64,000 nt of DNA from Dyella thiooxydans (GCF_001641285.1 NZ_CP014841.1:682001-746000), one strand, 5' to 3'; shown: positions 53,011-61,350, counted from the stretch's first letter. The notes: a model not told the origin generated them from the letters alone. Made by a program: numbers and translations.

Positions 53011-54114
53011 ATGGTCCGCTTCCTCGCAGTCAAGATTCACTACGACCACAGGGGGCTTCCTGCCCACAACAAGTATTCAAGGCCGGCAAGTGCCAACGAA
53101 TACGATGAATACAACGCGCCAGTAATTCGCGGCGGGGAGGGGTTCCACGAGTGCATGAACTTCATGCTCAGGGAGGACGAGGACGTCAAACTCTATCTGC
53201 CTCCAACGGCAATCCCAGGAAGCGATAAGGCGGGCGACGAGTTCGTCATTTTTTGGTTCACCTACAAGGCGGACAGAGAGAAGTCGGCCCAAATCGTGGG
53301 GGTCCATGGCGGCGCAGTGTTTGTCACAAGCCCCATCCAAGATGTGATTCGCAAGGACGTGGCGCACCTCTCAGGTCGCTACAAATGGGTCTACCAGGCA
53401 ACTGCCCCGGAAGAGCTGGCCACTCTCCTTGTGCCTTCTATCCCCTATGACTCGGCTAAGGGGCGCCATATGCCGGTCTTGGAGAACTGGGGAAATGGCA
53501 GACGCTACCTAGACAAGAGACACGCGGCCAACATCCTCTCCGATGCACTCAGGGGCGCAAGGCAGCGCCTAGAACATGCCAATGTTGCTGAGCGGGTCGT
53601 GGTCGAGCGAGAGATTGACGTGATCTTGCGTCTTGCAGACCGCTACGCAATGACGTTGAAGACAGACCAGCGCACGGAGCGACAGAAGAAAGCAGGGGCT
53701 GGCAAGTTCTCGCTTCCTGACAAGGAACTAGGCGAGCTGGGCGAGAAGGTGGTCTACGAGCGTGAAGTAGCCTACGCCAAGTCGATTGGTGTCAGCCCTT
53801 CCCGTGTTGATTGGACTTCGAAACAAGCGCCTCAATCCCCCTTCGACATCAAGACTATCCGCAAGGTCGGAGGAAAGGTCCGAGATCACTTCTTGGAGGT
53901 GAAGTCGAGTCGAGTGAACGAGCTTGGCGGCAACACCTTCCTCTCGATCTATCAGCTTCAAACTATTGAGGAATACGGCGAGGCGGGTGAGTTCGTCTTC
54001 GTCCGTTTTGATGGGATCAAGGCTGTAAGCGTGGACTTCCTGACCGTCGAGCAGATGAAGAAGAAGTTTTCGCTTGCCCCCATCAAGTTTCGGCTGACTC
54101 CGAAGACGGACTAA
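53011..54114 (+). CDS. DUF3883-type protein with PD-(D/E)XK nuclease-like domain
   Basis: The 367-residue protein ends in a restriction-endonuclease-like domain: GELGEKVVYEREVAYAK (E245), then SPFDIKT (D279) and HFLEVKSS (E296, K298), the D-x16-E-V-K pattern of DUF3883 relatives. The N-terminal 200 residues are not recognised; FVIFWFTYKADREKSAQIVG could be part of a PUA/EVE-like base-reader fold, but this is a guess. The start has an AGGGA site 6 bases upstream. It is the first gene inside the island and convergent with the GIY-YIG gene. A role in restriction of foreign DNA is possible. Confidence 0.7.
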   Translation: MVRFLAVKIHYDHRGLPAHNKYSRPASANEYDEYNAPVIRGGEGFHECMNFMLREDEDVKLYLPPTAIPGSDKAGDEFVIFWFTYKADREKSAQIVGVHGGAVFVTSPIQDVIRKDVAHLSGRYKWVYQATAPEELATLLVPSIPYDSAKGRHMPVLENWGNGRRYLDKRHAANILSDALRGARQRLEHANVAERVVVEREIDVILRLADRYAMTLKTDQRTERQKKAGAGKFSLPDKELGELGEKVVYEREVAYAKSIGVSPSRVDWTSKQAPQSPFDIKTIRKVGGKVRDHFLEVKSSRVNELGGNTFLSIYQLQTIEEYGEAGEFVFVRFDGIKAVSVDFLTVEQMKKKFSLAPIKFRLTPKTD

Positions 54115-54214
54115 GCGCGCGAGGCCAAGCAAAATCCGTTTTCGAAGGTTTCTACTTTGGACGGCGCGGCTGCTCAGATGCGATGGGTCCCCTACAACAC
54201 ACCTAAACAACCCC

Positions 54215-55102
54215 TCAAGCCTTCGTCTGTCGCTTCCCTGGCCTGCTGTTCAATCCGTTTATCGTGGTAGTGAGCTTCTTCATCCAGAGCGCTTCGAGTC
54301 GAAGGATTTCGGGTTCCGAAGCGCTCGAGGAGGCGACCTCGAGGATTGATACCTGATAGTCCTCGTCGGCGGTGTCTTTCATGAGTTCGTTCCCGCCGTG
54401 CCCATCCCTGACATAGGCCTGCCATCGCCCCCAGAATCCTTCGCTACCTGTGGCGCTTCCGACGTATTGCTGGCCTGTCTTCTTAGAGACTAAGAGATAG
54501 ACGCCTCGCGAGTTCGTCAAGTTCGACTTCCACGTGGCCGGCACATCGGCCAAGGCCTGGATGGTGCTGATGAAGTGAATGTGGCCAGGAAAGGGGGCTT
54601 CGGTGACGTTCGCACGGATTTCAAGGATGGCCTTGGGCTGCCGACCGGCCCACTGTACCCAGGCGATCTTGGCCTTCCCCCACTCGATAACTAGGCGACC
54701 CACATAGGCGTCGAGCACATCAAGGCGTTCCATCGTGTAGAAGTGGTGGTCTAGGACACTATGGCCGCCAATCGGACAGGTCATCGACGGGTCTTTATTC
54801 ATCACCATCGTAAGCACGCGGTACAGGCCGACAAATAACGTCTCGCCGTTTGGTCCTGGTACAAATGAAGCTAGCCAATGGCCGACCGCGAACTCAGGGT
54901 CACTTTGGATGCACTGGTACCGTTCGAAAGAGCCGTCCCCGGCGCGCCACAAGTCAGCCGGAGACTTGCCTAGTGGTCCGCGTTTAGATTGGTGGCGAGC
55001 CATGTGGGTCTGTTTTGGCGGAATCCCGACAGAATCGAGAAGCTGATTGAAGGTGAGCACGAGCAGTTTCCTTGTGGTCGCTGTCCAGCGAACATAACCC
55101 AT
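54215..55102 (-). CDS. GIY-YIG domain protein with unknown N-terminal domain
   Basis: The C-terminal third of this 295-residue protein is a GIY-YIG fold: G200-V-Y, Y213-V-G, the catalytic arginine R226 (FWGRWQAYV), the metal-binding glutamate E270 (LRLEALWMKKL) and a terminal asparagine N285. The N-terminal 195 residues are of unknown family and have no membrane segment. Such enzymes make single-strand or double-strand cuts in homing, restriction or repair. It is divergent from the SRAP gene 86 bp away. Confidence 0.7.
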   Translation of the reverse strand: MGYVRWTATTRKLLVLTFNQLLDSVGIPPKQTHMARHQSKRGPLGKSPADLWRAGDGSFERYQCIQSDPEFAVGHWLASFVPGPNGETLFVGLYRVLTMVMNKDPSMTCPIGGHSVLDHHFYTMERLDVLDAYVGRLVIEWGKAKIAWVQWAGRQPKAILEIRANVTEAPFPGHIHFISTIQALADVPATWKSNLTNSRGVYLLVSKKTGQQYVGSATGSEGFWGRWQAYVRDGHGGNELMKDTADEDYQVSILEVASSSASEPEILRLEALWMKKLTTTINGLNSRPGKRQTKA

Positions 55103-55188
55103 GGCTGGATGTTCGGTGGTGCGGGTCTCAGGCTAGGAGACCAAGGCAGGTGCACCTTCTCAGATGGGCTCGTGGAGGGAATGCTGGC

Positions 55189-56127
55189 ATGTGTTACTCA
55201 GCGCAGGTATGGGCGGATTGGAACCGCTACCGAAAACTTGGCGGTGATCTCGACATCCACGCATTCGCTCGACTGATTGACGAAATGGGTGGTTCAGCCG
55301 GCTGGATTCGGCGTGTCCCCAAACGCACACGTGACTCCCTTCTGGATGTTCGTTCCGAAGAGGGGATGGCTTTGGCCAAGACTGTGCGAGAGGCGAACGT
55401 CACCGCCGAAGGCATGCTTCGCCATGAGCTTCGTGCCCAGTCTGAGCGCCTGGCTGCCGCAGAGGTCGTGCTTGCTGGCCCTAAGCCAACCAAAAAGGCC
55501 GCCAACGACCGGCGGATTGCGACCGACAAGGTGAGTCGGGCGCGCCGTGACCTTGATGACCTCGTGCGCAGGGATTTGCTCGATAGGGACAGCAGAATCT
55601 ACCCCGGCAACTATGCTCCGGTACTTGTGGTTGAAGAGGGACGGCGAGTCATCAAACCCATGCGGTATCAATGTCGCCCCGCTGGCACACCCGCCTTCTT
55701 TGATACCAAGTTCCCAGGTACTTACAACGCGCGCAGGGACAGCCTCGAAGGCTTCTGGAAAGGGCTGTTTGGCCGCTCTCATGCCCTCCTTGTCGTCGAT
55801 ACGTTCTATGAGAACGTGGAGGGGCCAGACGGGAAAAACCAAGTCTTGCAGTTCACGCCCCGCGACCGTGAGCCCATGTTGGTTGCCTGCTTGTGGTCCA
55901 GGTGGACAGACCCGAAGGGTGTGCTGCCGGACCTAGACAGCTTTGCGGCGATCACTGATGAGCCTGAGCCTGAGGTCGCAGCCGCTGGCCACGACAGAAC
56001 GATCATCAACATCAGGCCCGAGCACTTGGATGCTTGGTTGTCACCTGACCCGGCGAACCTGGCGGCGCTTTACGCGATCTTTGATGACAAGCGACATCCA
56101 TACTACGAGCATGAGCTTGCAGCGTAA
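55189..56127 (+). CDS. SRAP (YedK/HMCES-like) abasic-site protein with long insertion
   Basis: SRAP proteins bond covalently to abasic sites in single-stranded DNA through Cys2. The 312-residue product starts MCYSAQ after initiator removal, so Cys2 is in place. Other active-site residues are N180 and R182 (YNARRDS), E208 (DTFYENVE) and H268 (AGHDRTIINI), with near-standard spacing from N180 on. Between Cys2 and N180 there are about 105 extra residues compared with E. coli YedK, including a charged, probably coiled-coil stretch (about residues 60-135). The ATG at 55189 follows a GGAGGG site and is required for Cys2. It is probably the head of a unit with the next two genes. Confidence 0.85.
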   Translation: MCYSAQVWADWNRYRKLGGDLDIHAFARLIDEMGGSAGWIRRVPKRTRDSLLDVRSEEGMALAKTVREANVTAEGMLRHELRAQSERLAAAEVVLAGPKPTKKAANDRRIATDKVSRARRDLDDLVRRDLLDRDSRIYPGNYAPVLVVEEGRRVIKPMRYQCRPAGTPAFFDTKFPGTYNARRDSLEGFWKGLFGRSHALLVVDTFYENVEGPDGKNQVLQFTPRDREPMLVACLWSRWTDPKGVLPDLDSFAAITDEPEPEVAAAGHDRTIINIRPEHLDAWLSPDPANLAALYAIFDDKRHPYYEHELAA

Positions 56128-56189
56128 GTTCGAAGGCTTACGCTGTTTCATCAATACACTCGACCGTTAGAGCTTGGAGCATTGCGGGT

Positions 56190-56606
56190 ATGAAGAAGGG
56201 AAGAGGGACCACGGCTCGTCCCCCAACGCCGGAAGAACTGGAACTCATCGCATGCTGTAAGGCCTATGCCGATAAGCACGCTTTGGCTTACAAAACAGTC
56301 CCTATGCCTTTCCCTGAGGCTCGGATTGGCCTTCGCGTGGCACCAGATGGTGACCTAGATCCCGTGGTAGTGCGCTTTCGCATCTTGAAGAGAGGGCCAA
56401 TGCTCAGGGCCTACTCAACGCTTCGGCCTCATCAGGCTGAGCCATTTGGGGCGAGTGAGGCTCGTATTGAGGGACGGATGCAATCTCAGACCCTATGGCA
56501 GTGGCCGATTGACCAGAGGGTGCTCGACCGGTTCCTTGGCACATGCGTCGAGTTCGTTCGTCAGTCGAATCACTTGCATTCCAAGTCCTCCGAGTTGCAC
56601 CAATGA
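56190..56606 (+). CDS. Hypothetical protein
   Basis: I do not recognise this 138-residue protein. It is soluble, begins with a basic tail (MKKGRGTTARPPTPEELELI) and has a mixed alpha/beta look with VVVRFRILKRGPMLRAYSTL. It lies 62 bp after the SRAP gene in the same direction, and its stop overlaps the start of the next gene (ATGA), so it is likely translated together with the putative HTH protein. Confidence 0.7.
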   Translation: MKKGRGTTARPPTPEELELIACCKAYADKHALAYKTVPMPFPEARIGLRVAPDGDLDPVVVRFRILKRGPMLRAYSTLRPHQAEPFGASEARIEGRMQSQTLWQWPIDQRVLDRFLGTCVEFVRQSNHLHSKSSELHQ

Positions 56607-57115
56607 GTGAGCGCACCCTCAAACACCTTCGAGAGGTCTTCGGTCGTGAGGTGTGGGCTCTGGATGTGGACCAGGTGGCCATGGTTCTGGGACGCACTTC
56701 GAGGGGTGCGAAGCAGAAGATTCGGGACCAGATGAAGCACGGCGGTTTCCCTGGGGCGACGAAGCGAGGAGGTCGCCTTGTGCTGCCCGTAGAGGACTTC
56801 GCGGAGATCCTCGAACCGACCCCCAAGGCACCCCACGCACCATCCATTCCTGTCGTCTCAGGTCAGGCCTCAGGACGCACGGGAAGGAGGAGGGCGGCTC
56901 ATGGTCCTCGACTCACCTTCATGCGCCAGGCGATGTTCTGGGAACAGGTCTGCGAGGCGATGGGCTGGGATGAGGAAGCGGGTCTGCTCGACCGCCTCAT
57001 CCAGGATGCTCGGATGGAGGGTGAGCGGCTGGCCAATGAAGCGGTGAGGGACCGATTGATGACTTTGGTTCGAGAGGCCACGCTTAGAGAGCCCGATAAA
57101 CCCAATCCCATCTAA
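56603..57115 (+). CDS. Putative helix-turn-helix DNA-binding protein
   Basis: The 170-residue product contains an N-terminal segment resembling a MerR/excisionase-like winged helix (about residues 18-72: DVDQVAMVLGRTSRGAKQ, then GGRLVLPVEDFAEIL, where a beta hairpin would form the wing). A basic linker (RTGRRRAAHGPR, about residue 95-106) precedes a helical C-terminal part. It might be a regulator or recombination directionality factor of the island; no integrase is in view. The start is the ATG overlapping the upstream stop. Confidence 0.6.
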   Translation: MSERTLKHLREVFGREVWALDVDQVAMVLGRTSRGAKQKIRDQMKHGGFPGATKRGGRLVLPVEDFAEILEPTPKAPHAPSIPVVSGQASGRTGRRRAAHGPRLTFMRQAMFWEQVCEAMGWDEEAGLLDRLIQDARMEGERLANEAVRDRLMTLVREATLREPDKPNPI

Positions 57116-57154
57116 ATCATGGATGGGGGCACTTGACGAACGGGGATGTTTTTT

Positions 57155-58183
57155 TCAGTCGCGTTGTTGTTGCTGCTCGACACGCTGGTTTGCGGAGGCA
57201 AGCGCGGCCTCATAGCCGGCAAGTGTCTGAGCGTCGTAGCGCTCTGCCTCATCCAAGATCCCTTCCGCTTTGGGATGGATGGCCAAATACCGCCGCACCA
57301 CATCAGGTAAGCCGGCACATGATGGCCGCGCACCTTCACTGAGGGTGTGGTCAGGCGTGAGGCAGGGGCTCTGTGAAATCGCAGCGTCAAACTTTCTCAG
57401 GTTCTCTCGGGCCTGGTCGATGTTGGACTTCATGCTTCCAATGTCGTTGCTCAGTTGAATCTGAGAACCGTTCATCTCCACGGTCACCGAGTTGGCCTGG
57501 ACATCGGCCATCCCCGTGTGCCTCGCCAAAAGGACGTCTATCTGGTGCTCGGCTCGCTGGGTGTAGCTCCGCACCTTTTCTCGCCTCTTGTGAACCAAGT
57601 CGAGGTTCCAGGTCTGCTCTCGTTCGAGGAAAGCCGACAGGCTTTTTTCGAGGCTCTCGTTCGCTTCGTCCTGCTTGTGCTCCGCTGCTGCCCTCTGCTC
57701 TGCGGCCATCGCTTCCTGTGTGCTGCTCGTCAGACTATGGAGCATGTCCGCATAGTTGGCGTTGGTGGTGGCCTGAAACACTTCGGTGGAAAGCTCGCCC
57801 TTGTCCGTCCAAGAAAGGGTGATGACCCTAGGTTTGACGGTGGCCGAGATGTTCGAGTGTCCAATGAATCCTTCGATGGACAGCGTCGCATGTGTCCCAT
57901 CAATCGCACCGGTCACGTTGTCTGAGTGGGAGGTGATGTGGTGACTCGTATCCGCGACTGTGGTGTCCAAGGTTCCTGTGAGCTGCTGGCCCACTTGGGT
58001 AAGCGTCAGGGCTTGAAGCGTGATGGCATGGTTGGCTCCAAGGTAGGGAGACACATAGATGCCCGAGATGTTCTGAGGGGCAGTAAGTGTTGGTGAATCA
58101 GTGTTCGCTTGCCCTTCGCTCGATGTGGACTGAGAACAACCCACCAGGGCCAAGAGACTCCCCATCAGTGCCCATCGCAACAT
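57155..58183 (-). CDS. Putative lipoprotein with long helical region
   Basis: The 342-residue protein starts with a lipoprotein signal (MLRWALMGSLLALVGC, lipobox LVGC), so it should be exported and lipid-anchored. After a polar linker comes a beta-rich domain (about residues 38-145, YVSPYLGANHAITLQALT...), then a charged helical, coiled-coil-like part (about 150-340) ending in Q-rich sequence. The ATG at 58183 has GGGGGA upstream and gives a proper signal; an in-frame start 18 bases earlier would lengthen it. The family is not recognised. Confidence 0.7.
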   Translation of the reverse strand: MLRWALMGSLLALVGCSQSTSSEGQANTDSPTLTAPQNISGIYVSPYLGANHAITLQALTLTQVGQQLTGTLDTTVADTSHHITSHSDNVTGAIDGTHATLSIEGFIGHSNISATVKPRVITLSWTDKGELSTEVFQATTNANYADMLHSLTSSTQEAMAAEQRAAAEHKQDEANESLEKSLSAFLEREQTWNLDLVHKRREKVRSYTQRAEHQIDVLLARHTGMADVQANSVTVEMNGSQIQLSNDIGSMKSNIDQARENLRKFDAAISQSPCLTPDHTLSEGARPSCAGLPDVVRRYLAIHPKAEGILDEAERYDAQTLAGYEAALASANQRVEQQQQRD

Positions 58184-58293
58184 GTTGCGTCCCCCATCCA
58201 TTGTTCGCTTAGCGTCTAACGCCCAAGAGCGCTGCGCAAGCTGTCAGCGATCTTCCTTTCGCAACTCTAGACCCGCGTCGACGTGCCGAGACC

Positions 58294-58326
58294 ATCCCCC
58301 ACCTCCGACAAGGGGGTGCTTTTTTG
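58294..58326 (+). terminator. Possible terminator-like hairpin
   Basis: A C5/G5 stem (within 58294-58318) with an 11-nt loop is followed by GC and T6 on the plus strand. It lies in the gap between two divergent genes, so what it would end is unclear; it may be a leader element of the gene at 58386. Confidence 0.35.
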
Positions 58327-58385
58327 GTCGGGTTCTCTACGATATGGGTGCGTGAGCACGCTTTGCATGGACTAAGGGGATAGGG

Positions 58386-59255
58386 ATGAAAGAGCGGTTG
58401 TTTCTTCGTTGGAAGCTGATGTTTGTGGCGGTGGCGCTGCTGTTCCAGCTTCCATTCTTGTTTCGCCTGATCGTTCCCATGGCCCGTGCGGTGGGCGACA
58501 ACTATCACTTCGTCTTCGTTCTTTTGGCCGTCTATTCATTGTGGCTTCTCGTGCGTCGGTGGAAGCTTCTGACTTGGTTCGAGCGCGTGTTGGTCACCCT
58601 CACCATCCCAGCTCTGTTGGTGGAAGCTATCTTCGTGGATGAGTTCCACCTCGTGGTGAGCCTCCCAGGTGTTGTTCTCGGCGGTGTTCTGCTCCTGACC
58701 ATGCTTCGAACGCCGTATGTGGTGAAGAGCAAGGCGTATCGCATTCGTGATGGGCGTGACTTCTATGAGAGCGAGGCCATCAAAGCCACCATCGATAGAG
58801 CGAAGGGTATGGTCTTCATCCAACGGAAGGCGTCATCCATCACCGCTCCGATTGGCAAGCTCGCGGTCTCACGCAAGCGTGACAAGTCCACGCTCATCTA
58901 TGACTACAAGGAAGCGGACCAAATCATCACAAACCCTGTCACCGACTTGACTGGGCGAGTCCAAGGCACCCCCACACCTGTGTTCAACCCTACCTATGGT
59001 CAGCCCCATCGCTTAGATGGCGGGACTGCGGAAAGGCTTGGGACATCACTGGTTCTCAAAGGTCGGACCATGACGGCGGTGAAGACCACCGACTATGGTC
59101 GCTCGGACTGGTTCATGAGGAACGTGGATATCCCTGGGTCCGACGTGAGCTTCGGATTGTCTGACCCCGATGACACGCGGTTTGCTCGATGGGTCAAGCG
59201 TCACCGCAAGTGCTTCTCTGAACCCAAGTATCTCAAAGACATCGCGAACGCTTAG
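58386..59255 (+). CDS. Hypothetical membrane protein
   Basis: The 289-residue protein has four hydrophobic segments in its first 108 residues (about 10-32, 42-57, 67-84, 88-107) and then a soluble part of about 180 residues with DFYESEAIKATIDRAKG and a WFMRNVDIPGSD stretch. No family is recognised. The AAGGGG site eight bases upstream supports the start. It is divergent from the lipoprotein gene. Confidence 0.7.
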   Translation: MKERLFLRWKLMFVAVALLFQLPFLFRLIVPMARAVGDNYHFVFVLLAVYSLWLLVRRWKLLTWFERVLVTLTIPALLVEAIFVDEFHLVVSLPGVVLGGVLLLTMLRTPYVVKSKAYRIRDGRDFYESEAIKATIDRAKGMVFIQRKASSITAPIGKLAVSRKRDKSTLIYDYKEADQIITNPVTDLTGRVQGTPTPVFNPTYGQPHRLDGGTAERLGTSLVLKGRTMTAVKTTDYGRSDWFMRNVDIPGSDVSFGLSDPDDTRFARWVKRHRKCFSEPKYLKDIANA

Positions 59256-59270
59256 ACGTCTAAACGTGTT

Positions 59271-59595
59271 TCATCGTCCACGCCTCAGCTTGGCTAAGGC
59301 GTCGTCTACCTTCGCCGCTTGGCTCGTTCTCAGGTCTTGAAAAACGTCCATCGCATTCTGCTGCCATGGATTCAGGGGCTCACCTTGATAGGGGCCGTGA
59401 TAGACGATTGGCTCAGGCACGGGCTTGGGTGTGGGAGCGAGGCGCACAGGAAGAGGGGCGTTGCCCCAATCCGCTTCGATTTGGCTATGACTTTGGGCTG
59501 GGAGAACAACGGGCCGGCTTCATATGAAAGGCCGCCCACGTGATGCGGGCGGTCGCAGGACTCACTATTCGAATGCTTTTGAAGTTCATGTTCAT
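59271..59595 (-). pseudogene. Small gene split by an apparent frameshift
   Basis: A 36-codon frame (59485-59595) has a GAGGGAG ribosome binding site and begins MNMNFKSIRIVSPATARITW. Near its TAG stop another frame runs on to 59271 for up to 83 codons with coherent, proline-rich and then helical sequence (PIVYHGPYQGEPLNPWQQNA, DVFQDLRTSQAAKVDDALAK) but no good start of its own. One frameshifted gene of about 108 residues is the simplest reading. It follows the ribbon-helix-helix gene by 7 bp. The product is unknown. Confidence 0.4.
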
Positions 59596-59602
59596 GTCTC
59601 CC

Positions 59603-60016
59603 TCAACCCAATATGGGCGCGCCTGTTGGGCCAACGCGAGGCGACGAACCTCCCGAAGCTGGTCGGGTGGTGTTCACGCCTTTGAGCTGACGAATGAAGT
59701 CTTCAAGGATGGATTTGTTGTATTCGATGATGGAGCGGTCGGCTTCGATGATGTCCGCCATCTTCTCCATCAAATCATCGACTACTGCCTGGTGTTCGGT
59801 GAGCAAGTGGTCGAGTCGGTCGGCTGCTTTGTCCAAGAAGTCATCGATTCTGTTCTCGTAGACTCTCATCGCTTCCTCATGTCCTAAGAGCAATAAAGTT
59901 CCCGAGACCACCAGCTCGGTCATGGGTAATCCTGTGTGCTTCGACATCGATTGAAGAGACTCCTTTATGGATTGTGGAAGCCTGATGGTGAGTCGATGTT
60001 TGTCTTCATTGTTCAT
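59603..60016 (-). CDS. Ribbon-helix-helix DNA-binding protein
   Basis: The 137-residue product has an N-terminal ribbon-helix-helix pattern (KHRLTIRLPQSIKESLQSMS, then TGLPMTELVVSGTLLLLG) followed by a long heptad-like helix (about residues 55-115) and a flexible, glycine-rich end. Such proteins are autoregulators, antitoxins or relaxosome accessory (MobC-like) factors on mobile DNA. The ATG at 60016 has GGAG nine bases upstream. Two direct repeats lie just behind its promoter region. Confidence 0.65.
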   Translation of the reverse strand: MNNEDKHRLTIRLPQSIKESLQSMSKHTGLPMTELVVSGTLLLLGHEEAMRVYENRIDDFLDKAADRLDHLLTEHQAVVDDLMEKMADIIEADRSIIEYNKSILEDFIRQLKGVNTTRPASGGSSPRVGPTGAPILG

Positions 60017-60488
60017 TATGAATGTCTCCAATGTGATCCCTATATGATTCACATTGGCGAGGATTTGCGGTTTGTCAATGGGGTGATGTCAGATTTTGAA
60101 GCTTGACGCCGGGTTAAATGGCGTGGTTAAGACTTTCTTGGGTCAAAAAGGCGGTGTCAGATGTCAAGCTTTTGAAAATGTGACGCCGGCTTAAATGGCT
60201 TCACATCGGGCTTTACAAGGGATTTTTGGCATTTCTCAGACACCTCAGTGAATGCGTTTTGTGTATGTTATTTTTCTGCCACCCCCAAACGCTTTGGCTT
60301 TTCATGCGATAAAGGCGACCGCTCTTGCTTTGACGCAAGTCGGCCTTCCGCTGTGAGGGGTGCGGCATTCAAAACGCATGGCGTGGCCCATCATTTTTGG
60401 ATTTACCTGGGCGACGTTTTTCAACCTCTTGCGCGTTCGCATTCCTTCGTTAGTCTGAAATGAAGACCAAACTTTTTCGGGGGAACGC
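60017..60488. other. Non-coding stretch between divergent genes
   Basis: No gene is supported in these 472 bases; the two short open frames over it have no family signal or good start. It holds a TTGACA on the minus strand (complement of 60073-60078) that may belong to the ribbon-helix-helix gene promoter, the pair of direct repeats at 60084-60200, and AT-rich segments before the HNH gene. Confidence 0.5.
60084..60200. repeat. Two imperfect direct repeats
   Basis: The block TGACGCCGG(G/C)TTAAATGGC occurs at 60104-60122 and 60181-60199, each preceded by GTCAGAT and AAGCTT elements in similar order, with a period of about 77 bp. They may be operators of the adjacent ribbon-helix-helix protein or part of an origin-like region of the element. 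Confidence 0.6.
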
Positions 60489-61331
60489 ATGAACACTTCA
60501 ACGCGAAGCGATGAATCAGAAAGCTCAAATTTGGATCAACAGGTGTGGGGAGAACCCACGCTTCCTCTGTCGCGTTCGGTGCTTCGCTTCATCGTGGAGC
60601 TGAGCAAAGACGAACAGCCGAGGGGACTCAAACGGAAGGCCTGGCAGAAACACTTCACGGGCAATGTCTATGGGAAAGTCTGCGCGGTCTGTGGGACGGC
60701 GCTCGATGATTCCGCACCCGGTCGGCTCATGAATGTCATCCCTCATCGCCTTGGGGGATCGAAGGAAACGGTCAACGATTGGCTCGTGTGTGGTGGGTGC
60801 GTCGAATCGGTTCGGCACCGTGACCCGCTCTTGGTCCCTGGCTTTTCGAACAGGGAAGGGTCGATGAAGCGAAGGCTAGACGCGCTCGAACGGTCGGCCA
60901 ACCACGTGTGGGTGCCGAGCAAGGTTAAAGCGAGGGGGGAGGGAGAACTGAGGGCTCACCTGGTCGAACGCTGGGCATATCCGCGTGCGAAGGGAAGCTG
61001 CTTCGTCGGGGAGCACTGCGGAATCGTGGCCTTCGATATGCGCGAACACGACGACGAATGGCTCGCGTTGTTGCGTCAACGCTTACGGCTCATGAAGGTG
61101 GAAACCGAACACCACCTGGTTCAAGGCTTCGACATCCTGGCGTGGGAAAGCTCACACCATGAAGCAGCTCTTCATGCGCTTATCGACACGAACGTGTTGC
61201 TCTCTCGCTTCGGCTTGGAGAGCTGGAAGCCGGCGGAAGTTAGAAGTGGCATCCTTGCCTGGTGGTCCATGACTGGCGAGTCGCTTGCACAGTTCAGGGC
61301 TTCTTGGCGGGCGAAGCCAAGTAGAAAATGA
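60489..61331 (+). CDS. HNH endonuclease-like protein
   Basis: The 280-residue product has an HNH/treble-clef core: C65-x2-C68, H86 in VIPHRLGGSKETVNDW (with N96), then C101-x2-C104. The pattern is a zinc-stabilised HNH fold with the conserved IPHRLGG. The C-terminal 150 residues (VAFDMREHDDEWLALLRQRL, a tryptophan-rich end) are unknown. GGGGGAA seven bases before the ATG supports the start. It may be a restriction-type or homing-type nuclease of the island. Confidence 0.7.
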   Translation: MNTSTRSDESESSNLDQQVWGEPTLPLSRSVLRFIVELSKDEQPRGLKRKAWQKHFTGNVYGKVCAVCGTALDDSAPGRLMNVIPHRLGGSKETVNDWLVCGGCVESVRHRDPLLVPGFSNREGSMKRRLDALERSANHVWVPSKVKARGEGELRAHLVERWAYPRAKGSCFVGEHCGIVAFDMREHDDEWLALLRQRLRLMKVETEHHLVQGFDILAWESSHHEAALHALIDTNVLLSRFGLESWKPAEVRSGILAWWSMTGESLAQFRASWRAKPSRK

Positions 61332-61350
61332 TCTCCACTTACTAGTTTGC

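Noticed and set aside
55072-55188. Longer start for the SRAP gene
   Set aside because: SRAP activity needs cysteine at position 2, which only the ATG at 55189 gives; the longer start would also run into the divergent GIY-YIG gene.
59319-59543. 74-residue plus-strand frame
   Set aside because: No ribosome binding site, and the opposite strand reads more naturally as a (frameshifted) gene.
60248-60463. 71-residue plus-strand frame and its antisense 64-residue frame
   Set aside because: No ribosome binding site or family signal; composition looks non-coding.
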